A stretch of 64,000 nucleotides of DNA from Bradyrhizobium sp. dw_78 (GTDB taxonomy: Bacteria > Pseudomonadota > Alphaproteobacteria > Rhizobiales > Xanthobacteraceae), in the NCBI RefSeq assembly GCF_018449525.1, contig NZ_JAAVUS010000001.1, positions 434,001 through 498,000 on the forward strand, in the 5' to 3' direction. Within the stretch, counting starts at the first letter, position 1. The number at the start of each line of letters is the position of its first letter. Positions 52,091 through 62,341 of this stretch are shown piece after piece. Made by a program: the position numbers and the translations under genes. The notes under the pieces are model-generated. The model was not told where the DNA came from. It worked only from the letters and a program-made list of their open reading frames with translations, and did no database searches.

Positions 52091-54067
52091 TCAGGCGGCG
52101 CGAATCTCGGCGACGAAGCGGTCTGCCTGCTGGAGCAATTGCTCGGAATTGGCGGAAACGCTTTCCGCTGAGGTCAGGACCCTGGAGGAAGCCGCCCCGG
52201 TCTGGTTGGCGGCTTCGGTGACCGAGCCGATCGTGCTCGATACGTCCTGCGTGCCTTCGGCGGCTTGGCCCACGCTGCGCGCGATCTCCTGGGTGGCGGC
52301 GCCCTGTTCCTCGACGGCGCTCGACAGCGAGGCGGTGATGTTGGTCAGCACTTCGACCCGCGAGAAGATCCCCCGGATCGCTTCGACGGCCTTGCCGGTA
52401 TCGCCCTGAATCGCATCGACCTGGGACTGGATCTCCCCGGTTGCCTGCGCCGTCTGCTTGGCGAGCTGTTTGACCTCGGCGGCGACGACCGCGAAGCCCT
52501 TGCCTGCGTCTCCGGCGCGGGAGGCCTCGATGGTGGCGTTGAGCGCCAGTAGGTTGGTCTGCGCCGCGATGCTGTTGATGAGACCGACGACATCGCCGAT
52601 GCGCCGCACCGATTCCGCAAGGCCCGACACGATCTTGTCGGTCCGGCGTCCGTCATCGGCAACCTCGCCCGCGACACGCGAGGCTTCGGCGGTCTGGCGC
52701 GCGATCTCGGCGATCGAGGCGGACAGCTCTTCGGCTGCGGTCGCCACGGTCTGGACGTTGGTGGAAGTCTGTTCGGCCGCCGTCGACACGGCGAGCGACT
52801 GGCGCTGGGTTTCCTCGGCGGTGACGGACATGTTCCGCGCCGTATCCTGCATCTCACCGGCGGAACTGGACATGGCGCCGATCATGCCGCGCACGCTCGC
52901 CTCGAAACGGTCGGCCAGGCCGTTCATCAGCGTGCGCCGGGCACCTTCGGCCGCCTGCCGGTCAGCCTCCTGCTGGGTGCGCAGGCGATCGGTCTCGATC
53001 ATGCTTTCCTTGAACACGGCGAGGGCGTCAGCCATGGCGCCGAGTTCGTCCCGGCGGTTGCGGCCGGGAATCTCGGCGGCGGTGTCGCCGGCCGACAGGC
53101 GGCCCATCGCGGTGCGCAGCCGATCGATCGGCCGCGTCAGGCTGCGGGCGACAAAGAGCGCGATCAGGATCGCGGCGGCAAGCACGATCGCGGTGGCGAC
53201 GATCAGGTACCACCGCGTGCTCGCCTCGCTGTCGACGAAGCTCGAGATATCCTTCACCAGCTCGATCACGGCGATCGGTTCGCCCGCGAAATTCTTGAGC
53301 TGCCCGAGATACATCGCCACCGGTTTGCCGGCCATCACGGTTCGTCGCAGGATGGTGGCGCCGTCGAACGCCTGCCTGGTCTCCTCGGGCGTGGCCAGGG
53401 TATTGCCTTCGATGCTGGAGCCCAGGGTTTTGAAAGTGCCGCCTTCGTTTTGAAGAACGGCGAGATCGACATGGAAGCGTCGCTTGATGCGGTCGACGAA
53501 TTGCGGACCGAAGGTGATGCCGACATCGAAGGCGCCGATGATGTCCTTGCCGTCCGATGCGGCACGAAACACCGGGCTGACGCTGTAGATGCCGAGATTG
53601 CCGACGCCGGGCTCGACGCCGGCAACCGGCTGCTTGCTGGCATAGACTTGGGCGACGGTCTTGCGCCGCCCGGTGACGTCGTCGCCGAACGAGGTTGGAT
53701 TGTGGGCGCGATAGAAGGTGATGCCCGGCGGGCTGGTGACCGACCATGTGCCGAAGCCACGGCCGGCCGCCAGTTTCTGCGCGGGGGCGAGCAGGGCTGC
53801 CATCGCCGGCCGGTCCTGCCGCTCCATGGCGTCCTGGAAGGGCGGCATGTTGGCCAGCACCATGGCGACGGCGGAGCCGGTGCGGTTCTCGGCTTCGAAC
53901 GAGGCGATCACGCTCTGATACTGGATGCCCATCTCGCGATCGAGCGCCAGCCGGGTGATGTCGCCCTCCTTGATCACAGCCAGGAAGCCGACCAATCCGC
54001 CCGCGGCTGCGGCGATCATGGCAATCGAAATCACGAGGCGCGCGGCGATCGAACGGACTTTCAGCAT
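52091..54067 (-). CDS. Methyl-accepting chemotaxis protein
   Basis: A transmembrane chemoreceptor of 658 residues. It has a first membrane segment at about 11-32, a periplasmic sensor domain at 33-285 that resembles dCache_3 ([33 protein letters not shown]), a second membrane segment at 287-307, a HAMP linker to about 360, and the signalling domain with the hairpin-tip motif [23 protein letters not shown]. Its ligand is unknown. It is next to the acetylpolyamine-type gene, which diverges from it, so a nitrogenous attractant is plausible. Confidence 0.93.
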   Translation of the reverse strand: MLKVRSIAARLVISIAMIAAAAGGLVGFLAVIKEGDITRLALDREMGIQYQSVIASFEAENRTGSAVAMVLANMPPFQDAMERQDRPAMAALLAPAQKLAAGRGFGTWSVTSPPGITFYRAHNPTSFGDDVTGRRKTVAQVYASKQPVAGVEPGVGNLGIYSVSPVFRAASDGKDIIGAFDVGITFGPQFVDRIKRRFHVDLAVLQNEGGTFKTLGSSIEGNTLATPEETRQAFDGATILRRTVMAGKPVAMYLGQLKNFAGEPIAVIELVKDISSFVDSEASTRWYLIVATAIVLAAAILIALFVARSLTRPIDRLRTAMGRLSAGDTAAEIPGRNRRDELGAMADALAVFKESMIETDRLRTQQEADRQAAEGARRTLMNGLADRFEASVRGMIGAMSSSAGEMQDTARNMSVTAEETQRQSLAVSTAAEQTSTNVQTVATAAEELSASIAEIARQTAEASRVAGEVADDGRRTDKIVSGLAESVRRIGDVVGLINSIAAQTNLLALNATIEASRAGDAGKGFAVVAAEVKQLAKQTAQATGEIQSQVDAIQGDTGKAVEAIRGIFSRVEVLTNITASLSSAVEEQGAATQEIARSVGQAAEGTQDVSSTIGSVTEAANQTGAASSRVLTSAESVSANSEQLLQQADRFVAEIRAA

Positions 54068-54394
54068 CGGTCCTGTCCCATGAGCAATTTTGAGCCGGTC
54101 GGTCGATGATCCAGCGCTCGGAGCCTCCTGATCGCGGCCGATCCGCGGGGCGGGCCTCCCTTAAAGGAAGCCCGGCATTTTCTAGGAAAACGTTAAGATT
54201 CAAGGCGCAAACGCGCAAAGCTCAGCCTAAATTTAGAGCGTCTGTCTCTTCGGGCGTCCGAGAACACCTTGCATCGGCTTTGGCAGCAGACCCCTCATTC
54301 CAAAGCTGGTCGCCTCGAGCGCCGCATTGACGACCGGCGCCGTCTGGAGGAAGACCGAGGAGACGAGCGCAGGCGCAACCCTGGGAGCATTTGA
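54068..54394. other. Divergent intergenic region, no gene seen
   Basis: This 327-base region separates the chemoreceptor and the amidohydrolase-like gene and should hold both promoters. It contains a short imperfect hairpin, CGGGCCTCC with GGAAGCCCG (54151-54174). No convincing promoter hexamers, regulator boxes or small genes were found. Confidence 0.5.
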
Positions 54395-55420
54395 GTGAAA
54401 GCTGTCTATACCGAACTGCATCGGAGTCACGATCCGCAATTCTTCCTGGTTCGCGGCGTCGTCAAGCGCACCACCGAGCAGCCTGAACGCGCGGACCGGC
54501 TGCTGGCGGGACTCAAGGCAGGAAAGCATCAGTTGGTTGAACCGACCATATTCGGGCAGGGGCCGCGCGCCAGAATCCACAGCCCCGAATATCTCAGCTT
54601 CCTGGCGGAAGCATGGGAGGCCTGGTCCAAGCTTGGAGACTCAGGTTCGGAGATGATCGCCAACATGCACCCGGTTCGCCATGCCGGGAGTTACCCCACG
54701 CACATCGTCGGCCGGCTTGGCTGGCATACCGTCGATACGGCCTGTCCGATCGGGCCCGGCACCTGGGCTGCGGCCTGCGCCGCGACCGATGTGGCGACGA
54801 CGGCAGCGCAGCTTATTTTGGACGGCGAGGACGCGGCCTACGCGCTCTGTCGTCCTCCGGGTCATCACGCCTATCACGACCTCGCTGGTGGCTTCTGCTT
54901 TCTCAACAACAGCGCGATCGCGGCGGCGCATCTGCGGCTCAAACATGAGCGGGTGGCGATCCTCGACGTCGACGTTCATCACGGCAACGGCACGCAGGGC
55001 ATCTTCTATCAGCGCGGCGATGTCCTGACGGTTTCGATCCATGCCGATCCGACCTCCTTCTATCCGTTCGTCTGGGGATATGCCCATGAACGCGGTGCAG
55101 GCGCGGGACTTGGCGCCAATCTCAATATCCCCTTGCCGATCGGCACCGGCGACCAGGGCTATTTGCAGGCGCTCGGCGCGGCGCAAAAGATGATCGAGGC
55201 GTTCGCGCCGGGTGCGCTGGTGGTCGCGCTTGGCCTCGATGCGTCCGAACACGATCCGCTTGCGGGTCTTGCGGTGACGACGGACGGCTTCCGGCGCATC
55301 GGCCAAACGATCGCGCGGCTGGGGTTGCCGACCGTATTCGTGCAGGAGGGTGGATATCTGTCGGATATTCTTGGGGCCAATCTGACCTCAACCCTTGCAG
55401 GGTTTGAAGAAGCGCGCTGA
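54395..55420 (+). CDS. Histone-deacetylase-family protein, acetylpolyamine amidohydrolase type
   Basis: A zinc hydrolase of 341 residues, the length of bacterial acetylpolyamine amidohydrolase. Active-site features are CRPPGHHAYHD (two His), GGFCFLNN, and DVDVHHGNGTQGIFY (Zn-binding Asp and His), with an Asp in LGLDASEHDPLAGL and the Tyr-bearing VQEGGYLSDILG. It removes acetyl groups from N-acetylated polyamines or similar amides. GTG 54395 has GGGAG 7 bases upstream. The downstream aldehyde dehydrogenase would fit polyamine breakdown through aminoaldehydes. Confidence 0.88.
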   Translation: MKAVYTELHRSHDPQFFLVRGVVKRTTEQPERADRLLAGLKAGKHQLVEPTIFGQGPRARIHSPEYLSFLAEAWEAWSKLGDSGSEMIANMHPVRHAGSYPTHIVGRLGWHTVDTACPIGPGTWAAACAATDVATTAAQLILDGEDAAYALCRPPGHHAYHDLAGGFCFLNNSAIAAAHLRLKHERVAILDVDVHHGNGTQGIFYQRGDVLTVSIHADPTSFYPFVWGYAHERGAGAGLGANLNIPLPIGTGDQGYLQALGAAQKMIEAFAPGALVVALGLDASEHDPLAGLAVTTDGFRRIGQTIARLGLPTVFVQEGGYLSDILGANLTSTLAGFEEAR

Positions 55421-55509
55421 TGCCAAGGTATGCCAAGTCACGCCAATGCATCGCTGCTTTGAGAAAAGGTGAGGGCGAGGTGCAATCAATAAAACGATCT
55501 CCACAACGA

Positions 55510-55525
55510 TATATCTCATGATATA
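55510..55525. promoter_or_regulatory. Small palindrome upstream of aldehyde dehydrogenase
   Basis: TATATC, four bases, then GATATA, a perfect 6-base inverted repeat 170 bases upstream of the dehydrogenase start and in an A/T-rich stretch. It could be an operator, but no matching second site was found. The 274-base gap 55421-55694 shows no gene. Confidence 0.3.
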
Positions 55526-55694
55526 CAACGTGACCCTATCGCTATTCTGCGCGTGGATGTCTCAAAGAGACGCTTCTATCGAAGGTTTTATGTTTGAGAA
55601 CTCACAAAGAGAAAGCGATGCAGGCCACTTCGTTTCGCGGCATCAAAGGCACGTCCTCTCATGCAAAGCCGATCGAATCTGACAAACAGGAACA

Positions 55695-57140
55695 ATGACG
55701 ATGTACAATAACGTTCAGCTTTTTATCGACGGAGTCTGGCGGGACAGTCTTTCGGGGCAGACGATTGCCGTAATCAATCCTGCTACCGAGGAAAAGATCG
55801 GACACGTCGCCTCGGCGCGGAAAGAGGATCTCGATCTCGCCGTCGCGGCAGCGGCAAAGGGCTTCAAGATCTGGCGCAAGTTCTCGCCGCTGGACCGGTC
55901 AAAAATCATGCGGACGGCGGCTGACCTGCTCAGGCAGCGGATCGATCGCATTGCTCAGTTAATGACGCTTGAGCAGGGCAAGCCGCTGGCCGAAGCCCGG
56001 ATCGAACTTCTTGCTTCCGCGGATGTTCTCGACTGGTGCGCGGAGGAAAGCCGCCGCACTTACGGCCGGGTTATTCCGGCGCGCAGCGCCGGCGTCTACA
56101 ACCTCGTCGTCAAGGAGCCGGTTGGTCCGGTCGCAGCCTTCACGCCGTGGAATTTTCCGGTCAGCCAAGCGGTGCGCAAGCTCGCCGCGGCGCTGTCGGC
56201 AGGATGCTCTGTCATCATCAAGCCGCCGGAGGAAACGCCGGCCTCGCCCGCGGAGTTGATCCGGGCGCTGGCCGATGCCGGCTTGCCCGCCGGGGTCGTC
56301 AACCTGGTCTACGGTGTGCCGTCCGAGATTTCCGAATACCTGATCGCGCATCCCGTGATCCGGAAGATTTCCTTCACCGGCTCGACCCCGGTTGGGAAAA
56401 AGCTGGCTTCGCTTGCCGGCACGCATATGAAGCGCATTACGATGGAGCTCGGCGGTCATGCGCCGGCCATCGTCTTCGGCGACGCCGACGTCAAGGTTGC
56501 GGCCACCGTCCTCGCCGCCGGCAAGTATCGCAATGCCGGTCAGGTCTGCATCGCGCCGACACGGTTCATCGTCCATGAATCGGTATATGACCACTTCGTC
56601 GAAGAGTTCGTCGGCCGCACGACGGCTCTGAAAATGGGGAACGGTCTCCATGACGGCGTGACGATCGGCCCGCTGGCGAACGATCGCCGCCAAAATGCCC
56701 TGGGGTCTTTTCTCGACGATGCCGTGCAGCGCGGCGCCAAAATCAAGGCGGGCGGCAAGCGCCAACAGAACAAGGGATATTTCTTTGAACCAACGGTTCT
56801 GGTCGATGTGCCCAAGGATGCGCGGGCCTTGAACGAAGAGCCGTTTGGGCCGCTGGCGCTGGTCTCGTCGTTCAAAGATTTCGACGACGCCCTCAGCGAG
56901 GCGAATCGCCTGCCGTTCGGACTTGCCGCCTATGCCTACACGCGCTCGGTGAAAAACGCGACGGCGGTCGCGGCCGAGATCGAGAGCGGAATGATTTCGA
57001 TCAATCACCAAGGTCTCGCCTTTCCGGAAGTGCCGTTCGGAGGTGTGAAAGACTCCGGCTACGGTTCCGAAGGTGGCATGGAAGCCGTCGAAGCCTATCT
57101 GATCGGAAAATTCGTGTCGCAGGGTAGCCCCGCAGACTAA
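55695..57140 (+). CDS. NAD(P)-dependent aldehyde dehydrogenase
   Basis: A 481-residue dehydrogenase of the succinate-semialdehyde/aminobutyraldehyde class. Catalytic Glu lies in MELGGHAPAIV and catalytic Cys in NAGQVCIAP; FTPWNFPVSQ and the coenzyme loop FTGSTPVGKKL are also present, as is EEPFGPL. It oxidises an aldehyde to the acid; with a preceding polyamine deacetylase, a 4-aminobutyraldehyde or succinate semialdehyde is a plausible substrate. ATG 55695 or the ATG two codons later could be the start. It ends against the convergent ABC operon. Confidence 0.93.
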   Translation: MTMYNNVQLFIDGVWRDSLSGQTIAVINPATEEKIGHVASARKEDLDLAVAAAAKGFKIWRKFSPLDRSKIMRTAADLLRQRIDRIAQLMTLEQGKPLAEARIELLASADVLDWCAEESRRTYGRVIPARSAGVYNLVVKEPVGPVAAFTPWNFPVSQAVRKLAAALSAGCSVIIKPPEETPASPAELIRALADAGLPAGVVNLVYGVPSEISEYLIAHPVIRKISFTGSTPVGKKLASLAGTHMKRITMELGGHAPAIVFGDADVKVAATVLAAGKYRNAGQVCIAPTRFIVHESVYDHFVEEFVGRTTALKMGNGLHDGVTIGPLANDRRQNALGSFLDDAVQRGAKIKAGGKRQQNKGYFFEPTVLVDVPKDARALNEEPFGPLALVSSFKDFDDALSEANRLPFGLAAYAYTRSVKNATAVAAEIESGMISINHQGLAFPEVPFGGVKDSGYGSEGGMEAVEAYLIGKFVSQGSPAD

Positions 57141-57171
57141 TTCGCGTAATGAAAACGCGTTAAAAAAATAC

Positions 57172-57208
57172 GAGAGCCCGGTTCTGATTCAATCCGAACC
57201 GGGCTCTC
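57172..57208. terminator. Bidirectional terminator / palindromic repeat copy 3
   Basis: An 18-base stem with one mismatch and a one-base loop: GAGAGCCCGGTTCTGATT facing AATCCGAACCGGGCTCTC. Its core is the TTCTGATT repeat of 2762 and 26308, extended by GC-rich arms. It lies between convergent genes; the seven A before it act as a T-run for the minus-strand operon, making a good terminator in that direction. Confidence 0.75.
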
Positions 57209-58844
57209 AATCCGTCCAGTTCCAGCCCGGCGCGGCGTTGAACAGGCGGCGTGAGTAGTCGTGCCGGGGATTGGAAAAAATCTCCAGCGCCGGGCCGTGT
57301 TCGACGACGCGGCCCTGATGCATGACGGCGATACTGTCGCTGATCTGAACGGCCACCCGCAGATCATGGGTGATGAACAGGATGCTGAGCTGCATCTCGT
57401 GCTGCAATCTGGCCAATAATGCGAGCACTTGCGCTTGCACCGAAACGTCGAGCGCGGAAACGGCTTCATCGGCGATCAAAAGCTGCGGCTCCATCGAGAG
57501 CGCACGCGCAATGCATATGCGCTGACGCTGGCCGCCGGAAAATTCATGCGGATAGCGGCCGAGTGCGGATTTCTGCAGGCCGACTTTTTCCATTAACGAA
57601 CCCGCGCGCTCAATCGCCTGCGGTCGCGAAACGCCCAGATTGCGCATACCCTCGATCATCGATTGGCCGACGGTCCAGCGCGGGTCGAGGGAGCGGTTCG
57701 GATCCTGAAAGATCATCTGAACCAGGCGATGTCGTTCGATATCGAGAGTTCCGGTTCTGGCATTACGATTGCTGCCCTTGATCTCGATCATGCCGCCGGT
57801 GGGATCGATCAGGCCGCAGACGCAGCGCGCGACAGTCGACTTTCCCGATCCGGATTCGCCGACAATCGCGAGGGTTTCGCCGCGCCGCATGGTGAGGCTT
57901 ACATTGTCCACCGCATGAGTTGGAGCGTGACGGCGCAGGAAATGGCCCACAGAGGCGTATGATTTGGACAGCCCGTCGATCCTGAGAATTTCCGGTACAT
58001 CGCAGGCGAGGGCACGGGATTGCCGATTGTGGAGGCCCGGAATGGCGGCGAGCAAGGATCGCGTGTAATCGCTGCTGGGCGACTGCAGCACCTCGCGCGC
58101 AAGGCCCTGTTCCACGATTTTTCCGTGCTGCATGACGACGACGCGGTCGGCGATGTCGGCAACCACGCCAAAGTCATGGGTAACGAACAGGACGGCGGTG
58201 TTGGAGCGCTGCTGGATCTGTTTGATCTGTTCGAGGATCTGGGCCTGGGTCGTCACGTCCAGCGCCGTCGTCGGTTCGTCGGCGATCAGAAGCGCCGGTT
58301 CGAGGGCGAGCGCCATGGCGATCATGATGCGCTGACGCTGACCGCCGGATAATTGATGAGGATAACGCCGGCTCAGCAGGTCCGGCGAGGGGATATTGAC
58401 GAGGCGCATCAGCTCAAGCGTGCGCGTGCGCGTGCGGCGTTCGGCGCGGCTCATCCGGGTGTGGATGCGCAGGACTTCCTCGATCTGGCGTCCGACCTTC
58501 ATGGTCGGGCTGAGCGCCGTCATCGGTTCCTGGAAGATCATCGAGAGCCGATTTCCTCGCAACTCCCTCAGTTCGGCCGGCGAGACCTTCAAGAGATCGC
58601 GCCCGGAGAACAGGATCTCTCCTCCGACGGGCTTTAAGGCCGATGCCAGCAGCCCCATGATGGCGAAGGACGTGACCGATTTTCCCGAGCCGGATTCACC
58701 GACGACGCAGACGATCTCGCGCGGATGAATCGTGAAGCTGACATCCTCGACCGCGAACGCCCGATCCGAGCCGGGCGGCAATGCGATCGAAAGATCCCTG
58801 ATCTCCAGGACCGGCTTCTGCGGACATGCGGCAGCCTCGGTCAT
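57207..58844 (-). CDS. Peptide-type ABC transporter ATPase, fused DppD-DppF
   Basis: A 545-residue protein with two ATPase domains in one chain, as in GsiA and YejF. First domain: Walker [12 protein letters not shown], signature LSGGQRQR, Walker [13 protein letters not shown]. Second domain: Walker [13 protein letters not shown], signature FSGGQRQR, Walker [13 protein letters not shown] (Ala where Pro is usual). The ATG at 58844 overlaps the permease stop, so it is preferred over a longer reading from 58955. It drives the oligopeptide-type importer 57.2-62.3 kb. Confidence 0.93.
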   Translation of the reverse strand: MTEAAACPQKPVLEIRDLSIALPPGSDRAFAVEDVSFTIHPREIVCVVGESGSGKSVTSFAIMGLLASALKPVGGEILFSGRDLLKVSPAELRELRGNRLSMIFQEPMTALSPTMKVGRQIEEVLRIHTRMSRAERRTRTRTLELMRLVNIPSPDLLSRRYPHQLSGGQRQRIMIAMALALEPALLIADEPTTALDVTTQAQILEQIKQIQQRSNTAVLFVTHDFGVVADIADRVVVMQHGKIVEQGLAREVLQSPSSDYTRSLLAAIPGLHNRQSRALACDVPEILRIDGLSKSYASVGHFLRRHAPTHAVDNVSLTMRRGETLAIVGESGSGKSTVARCVCGLIDPTGGMIEIKGSNRNARTGTLDIERHRLVQMIFQDPNRSLDPRWTVGQSMIEGMRNLGVSRPQAIERAGSLMEKVGLQKSALGRYPHEFSGGQRQRICIARALSMEPQLLIADEAVSALDVSVQAQVLALLARLQHEMQLSILFITHDLRVAVQISDSIAVMHQGRVVEHGPALEIFSNPRHDYSRRLFNAAPGWNWTD

Positions 58845-59722
58845 CGCATCGTCTTTTCGGTCGTCGGGTCGAACTGGTCGCGCAGACCGTCGCCCAGAAG
58901 GTTGATGGCGAGCACGGCAAAGGCCAGAACCGCTCCCGGAAACAGAATGATCCACGGCGCGATCCGGAAAAGGATGCGTCCATCGGCCATGATATTTCCC
59001 CAGGTCGGGATATCGGGAGGCAGGCCGCAGCCGAGAAAGCTAAGCGTCGCCTCGAGCAGCATCGCATTGGCCGCAACATAGGTGCCGAGTACGGCCAGCG
59101 AGGCGAGGATGCCGGGAAGCATGTGGCGCAGCACGATCGACCATGATGGCGAACCTAGCATCACCGCTGCCTCGACATAGGGCTCCTCGCGCATTGAAAG
59201 AACGGAGCTGCGGACAAGACGCGCAATGCGTGGAACGTCATGCACCGCGATGGCCAGTACGACCGTGGTGATGGACGCTCCCGCAACCGAGATGGTCGCG
59301 ATCGCGATCATGATGCCTGGAATGGCCATGATGCCGTCCATAACGCGCATGATCAGCATATCGATGGACCGAAAGTAGCCGGCCGCAAGACCGAAGATCG
59401 TGCCGATGATGCAACCGAGCGCGGCGGCGGCGGCGCCGACGGCCAGCGATGCCGAGGTGCCGAATGCCACCCGGGCATAGATGTCCCGCCCCAGGCGGTC
59501 GGTGCCGAACCAGTGCTGAAGGGATGGCGGATGCAGGCGTTCGCTGGTGGTCATCGCCTGCGGATCGGCGGCGCCGAGCAAATGAGCCAGCACCATGACG
59601 ATGAGGAAGAGGATCAGGACCGCCGCGCCAAGCAGCAAATTGCCGTTATTCCGCAAGCGCCGCAGCCATGCCTTCGGGGCCACGCCGGCGGCGTTGTTCT
59701 CGTTTTGCGCAACCGTAATCAA
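58841..59722 (-). CDS. Peptide-type ABC permease (DppC-like)
   Basis: Inner-membrane permease of 293 residues with an N-terminal membrane anchor and the DppC pattern HWFGTDRLGRDIYARVAFGT, FRSIDMLIMRVMDGIMAIPG and EAAVMLGSPSWSIVLRHMLPG. The start is most likely TTG 59722, which overlaps the stop of the DppB-like gene (TTGA); no suitable ATG exists near it. Coupled to both neighbours by 4-base overlaps. Confidence 0.9.
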   Translation of the reverse strand: MITVAQNENNAAGVAPKAWLRRLRNNGNLLLGAAVLILFLIVMVLAHLLGAADPQAMTTSERLHPPSLQHWFGTDRLGRDIYARVAFGTSASLAVGAAAAALGCIIGTIFGLAAGYFRSIDMLIMRVMDGIMAIPGIMIAIATISVAGASITTVVLAIAVHDVPRIARLVRSSVLSMREEPYVEAAVMLGSPSWSIVLRHMLPGILASLAVLGTYVAANAMLLEATLSFLGCGLPPDIPTWGNIMADGRILFRIAPWIILFPGAVLAFAVLAINLLGDGLRDQFDPTTEKTMR

Positions 59723-60660
59723 TTCCGGATCCTCGGATCCAGCAGCGAGTAGATGATATCGACCGCCAGGTTGATGAAGACGTAGGTGAACGAGAACAGC
59801 ATGATTACGCACTGAATGACGGGAAAGTCGCGCGCCAGGACGGATTCGATCGTCAGCCGTCCAACGCCGGGCAGATTGAAGACGGTTTCGGTCACGACCA
59901 CGCCGGTGAGCACGATCCCGATACCGACGCCGATGATCGTCACAATGGGCACCGCCGCGTTGCGCAACACGAACAGGCGAAAGACGCGCAGTTCGCTGGC
60001 GCCTATCGCGCGGGCGGTGCGGATGTAGTCCTCGTTGAGAACCTCGATGGCGCCGGCGCGGGTAATGCGGGCAATCAGCACGATGAAGACGGAACTCATC
60101 GCAATGGTCGGCGCGATGAGATGCAATATCCAATCGCCGACGCCCCGGTCGAGGCTGGCATAGCCTTGGGCGGGGAGCCATTGCAGTTTGATCGAGAACA
60201 GCCATACCAGCAGATAGCCCACGACGAAGGTCGGCACCGAGAAGCCGGCAGTGCAGAACGATACGATCAGCCGGTCGATCCAGTTCTTGCGATGGCGGGC
60301 GGCAAAAAGCCCGAGCGGAACGGCAACCAGGATGGAGAACACGATGGTCGTCAGCGAAAGCGACAGCGTCGCGCCCAGCCGTTCGCTGACCATCTTCCAG
60401 ACCGGCTCGTGCGTGACCAGCGAGATTCCGAAATCACCCTGAAAGACGTGCAGGATCCATGACAGGAATTGCATCATGACGGGCCGGTCGAGGCCCATCG
60501 CGTGCCGGATCTCGGCGACCTGCTGCGCTGTCGCATTTTCGCCCAGCAGGGAGGCGACCGGGTCGCCCGCCATCCTGAGGAACAGGAAGACGGCGATGGA
60601 CACCAGTCCCACCACCGGAATGGCTCCCAGCAGGCGATAGAAGATGAATCTCAACATCAA
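59719..60660 (-). CDS. Peptide-type ABC permease (DppB-like)
   Basis: Inner-membrane permease of 313 residues with about six hydrophobic segments. DppB-like landmarks are the N-terminal MLRFIFYRLLGAIPVVGLVS, the periplasmic MGLDRPVMMQFLSW and the docking loop YIRTARAIGASELRVFRLFVLRN-type region. It follows the binding-protein gene by 15 bases. Confidence 0.93.
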   Translation of the reverse strand: MMLRFIFYRLLGAIPVVGLVSIAVFLFLRMAGDPVASLLGENATAQQVAEIRHAMGLDRPVMMQFLSWILHVFQGDFGISLVTHEPVWKMVSERLGATLSLSLTTIVFSILVAVPLGLFAARHRKNWIDRLIVSFCTAGFSVPTFVVGYLLVWLFSIKLQWLPAQGYASLDRGVGDWILHLIAPTIAMSSVFIVLIARITRAGAIEVLNEDYIRTARAIGASELRVFRLFVLRNAAVPIVTIIGVGIGIVLTGVVVTETVFNLPGVGRLTIESVLARDFPVIQCVIMLFSFTYVFINLAVDIIYSLLDPRIRN

Positions 60661-60675
60661 AACTGTGCGGTCACG

Positions 60676-62271
60676 TTATTCTTTCGAAATTCCCCACATC
60701 ATCATCGCGGGAGCCGACACGACGCCCTTGACGTTGTTGCGATAGGCGGCCAGCGACTTGAAAGTGCCGGTCGGAATGTAAAGCGCCTGGTCATAGGCGA
60801 GCTTTTGAATCTCGGCGGCGATCTTCTTGCGTTCATCCATGCTCGCCGTCCGCGCGAATTGATCGCGCAGTTTTTCCATCTCGGGCATGGTCGGCCAGCC
60901 CCATTGCGCCTTTTGTCCTTCACCGCCGAGCGAAACGTTGACGACGGGGTCGACGACATCCGGGCCGGTCCAGGTCGACAGTGCGATGTTCCAGCCGCCT
61001 TGGTCGGGAGGCGACTGCGCCAGCCTCCTGCGCGTGAAGGTCTGGAAATCCATCGCTTCGTCCTTCACGTTGAAGCCGACCTCGCGCAACACGCGGGTCA
61101 GCACTTCGCTCAGCGGGCCGATGGTCGCGCTGTTGGTGGCGTGGAATTGAACGATCGGGCTGCCGTCGTAACCCGACGCCTTGAGGGCTTTCTTGGCCTC
61201 GTCGAGATCGACCTTCGGCACGCCGGCGTCGGTTTCGTAGGGCGAGCCGCAGGAATAGATCGACCGGCATTCGTTGTAATATTTCGGGTTGCCGACGAGG
61301 CCCTGCAGAAACTCCTTCTGGTTCACCGCCAGCAGCACCGCGCGGCGCGCATCGGCGTTGTTGAACGGCGGATAGAGGAAATTGAAGCGGATGAAGCCGA
61401 GCTGGCCGAGCTCGTTGTAGATCATCACCTTCACGTTGGGATCGTTGTCCAGAAGGGGTGCCAGATCGTGCGGCAACTCCTGGATCATGTCGACCTCGCC
61501 ATTGGTCAGCGCATTCACCGCGGTCATGGCGTCGCGGAATTCGATCCATTCCAGCCGGTCGACCTTGGCGACCTTGCCGCCGGAGGCCCAGTCGGCCGGT
61601 TCCTTGCGCGGCACATATTTGTCGAACTTCCTGAACACGAGTTTGACGCCGGATGTGCCGGCCGCCTGGTCGAATATGAAAGGTCCCGAGCCGGTGTAGT
61701 CCTTGATCGGTTCGGTGATCGGCGTTTGGGCAACCCGTTCCGGCATGATGAAGGGCACCGAGGCGCCAACCTTCCCGAGCGTCGCCAGCACAAATTCATA
61801 AGGTTGCGACAGCACCAGGCGGAAGGTCTTGTCGTCGACCACCACCCATTCCTTGGTCAGCGCCGCCAGCCGTTCTCCCATGCCGTCGCGCTGCGACCAG
61901 CGCTTGATCGAGGCGATGCAATCCGCTGAGCGCACCGGCTGGCCGTCGTGGAACAGCAATCCGTCGCGTAGCGTGAAGGTGTAAGTGAGGTGATCGTCGC
62001 TGACCGACCAGGTGTCGACCATCTGGGGCTTGACGTCGAACTTGCTGTCGACGGCAAACAATGTGTCGTAGATCAGATAGCCGAAATCACGTTCCGTGAA
62101 GCTGGTGGTGAAATGCGGGTCCAGGATACGGGGGATCGATGTTTTTGCGACCCGTAGCACGGTTTCCGCCGATGCTGTTCCCGGCAGTCCCGCGGACATC
62201 AGCAGCATGGCGAGGGCGAGAATTTTCCCGCTGTGTCGTAGCCAGTTTCGAAACGAAGATTTGGCGCTCAC
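60676..62271 (-). CDS. Peptide/nickel-type ABC substrate-binding protein
   Basis: A large periplasmic binding protein (531 residues, SBP_bac_5 class) with a Sec signal peptide (HSGKILALAMLLMSAGLPG, cleavage after ASA). Mature sequence shows LRVAKTSIPRILDPHFTTSF, YTFTLRDGLLFHDGQPV and the domain-linking FGxxNPxxN-type stretch. It binds an unknown small peptide or nitrogenous compound. In the operon it follows the amidohydrolase by 70 bases. Confidence 0.93.
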   Translation of the reverse strand: MSAKSSFRNWLRHSGKILALAMLLMSAGLPGTASAETVLRVAKTSIPRILDPHFTTSFTERDFGYLIYDTLFAVDSKFDVKPQMVDTWSVSDDHLTYTFTLRDGLLFHDGQPVRSADCIASIKRWSQRDGMGERLAALTKEWVVVDDKTFRLVLSQPYEFVLATLGKVGASVPFIMPERVAQTPITEPIKDYTGSGPFIFDQAAGTSGVKLVFRKFDKYVPRKEPADWASGGKVAKVDRLEWIEFRDAMTAVNALTNGEVDMIQELPHDLAPLLDNDPNVKVMIYNELGQLGFIRFNFLYPPFNNADARRAVLLAVNQKEFLQGLVGNPKYYNECRSIYSCGSPYETDAGVPKVDLDEAKKALKASGYDGSPIVQFHATNSATIGPLSEVLTRVLREVGFNVKDEAMDFQTFTRRRLAQSPPDQGGWNIALSTWTGPDVVDPVVNVSLGGEGQKAQWGWPTMPEMEKLRDQFARTASMDERKKIAAEIQKLAYDQALYIPTGTFKSLAAYRNNVKGVVSAPAMMMWGISKE

Positions 62272-62341
62272 GGCAAGTCCTTTGTTGCGGCGTTGATTTC
62301 AAGACGGTGCGCGGCGACAGCGGCCGGCGGCTCTGCCGGCC

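Noticed and set aside
54402..54412. CTGTCTATACC resembling the HutC-like box
   Set aside because: It lies within the coding start of the amidohydrolase-like gene and lacks the second half of the palindrome.
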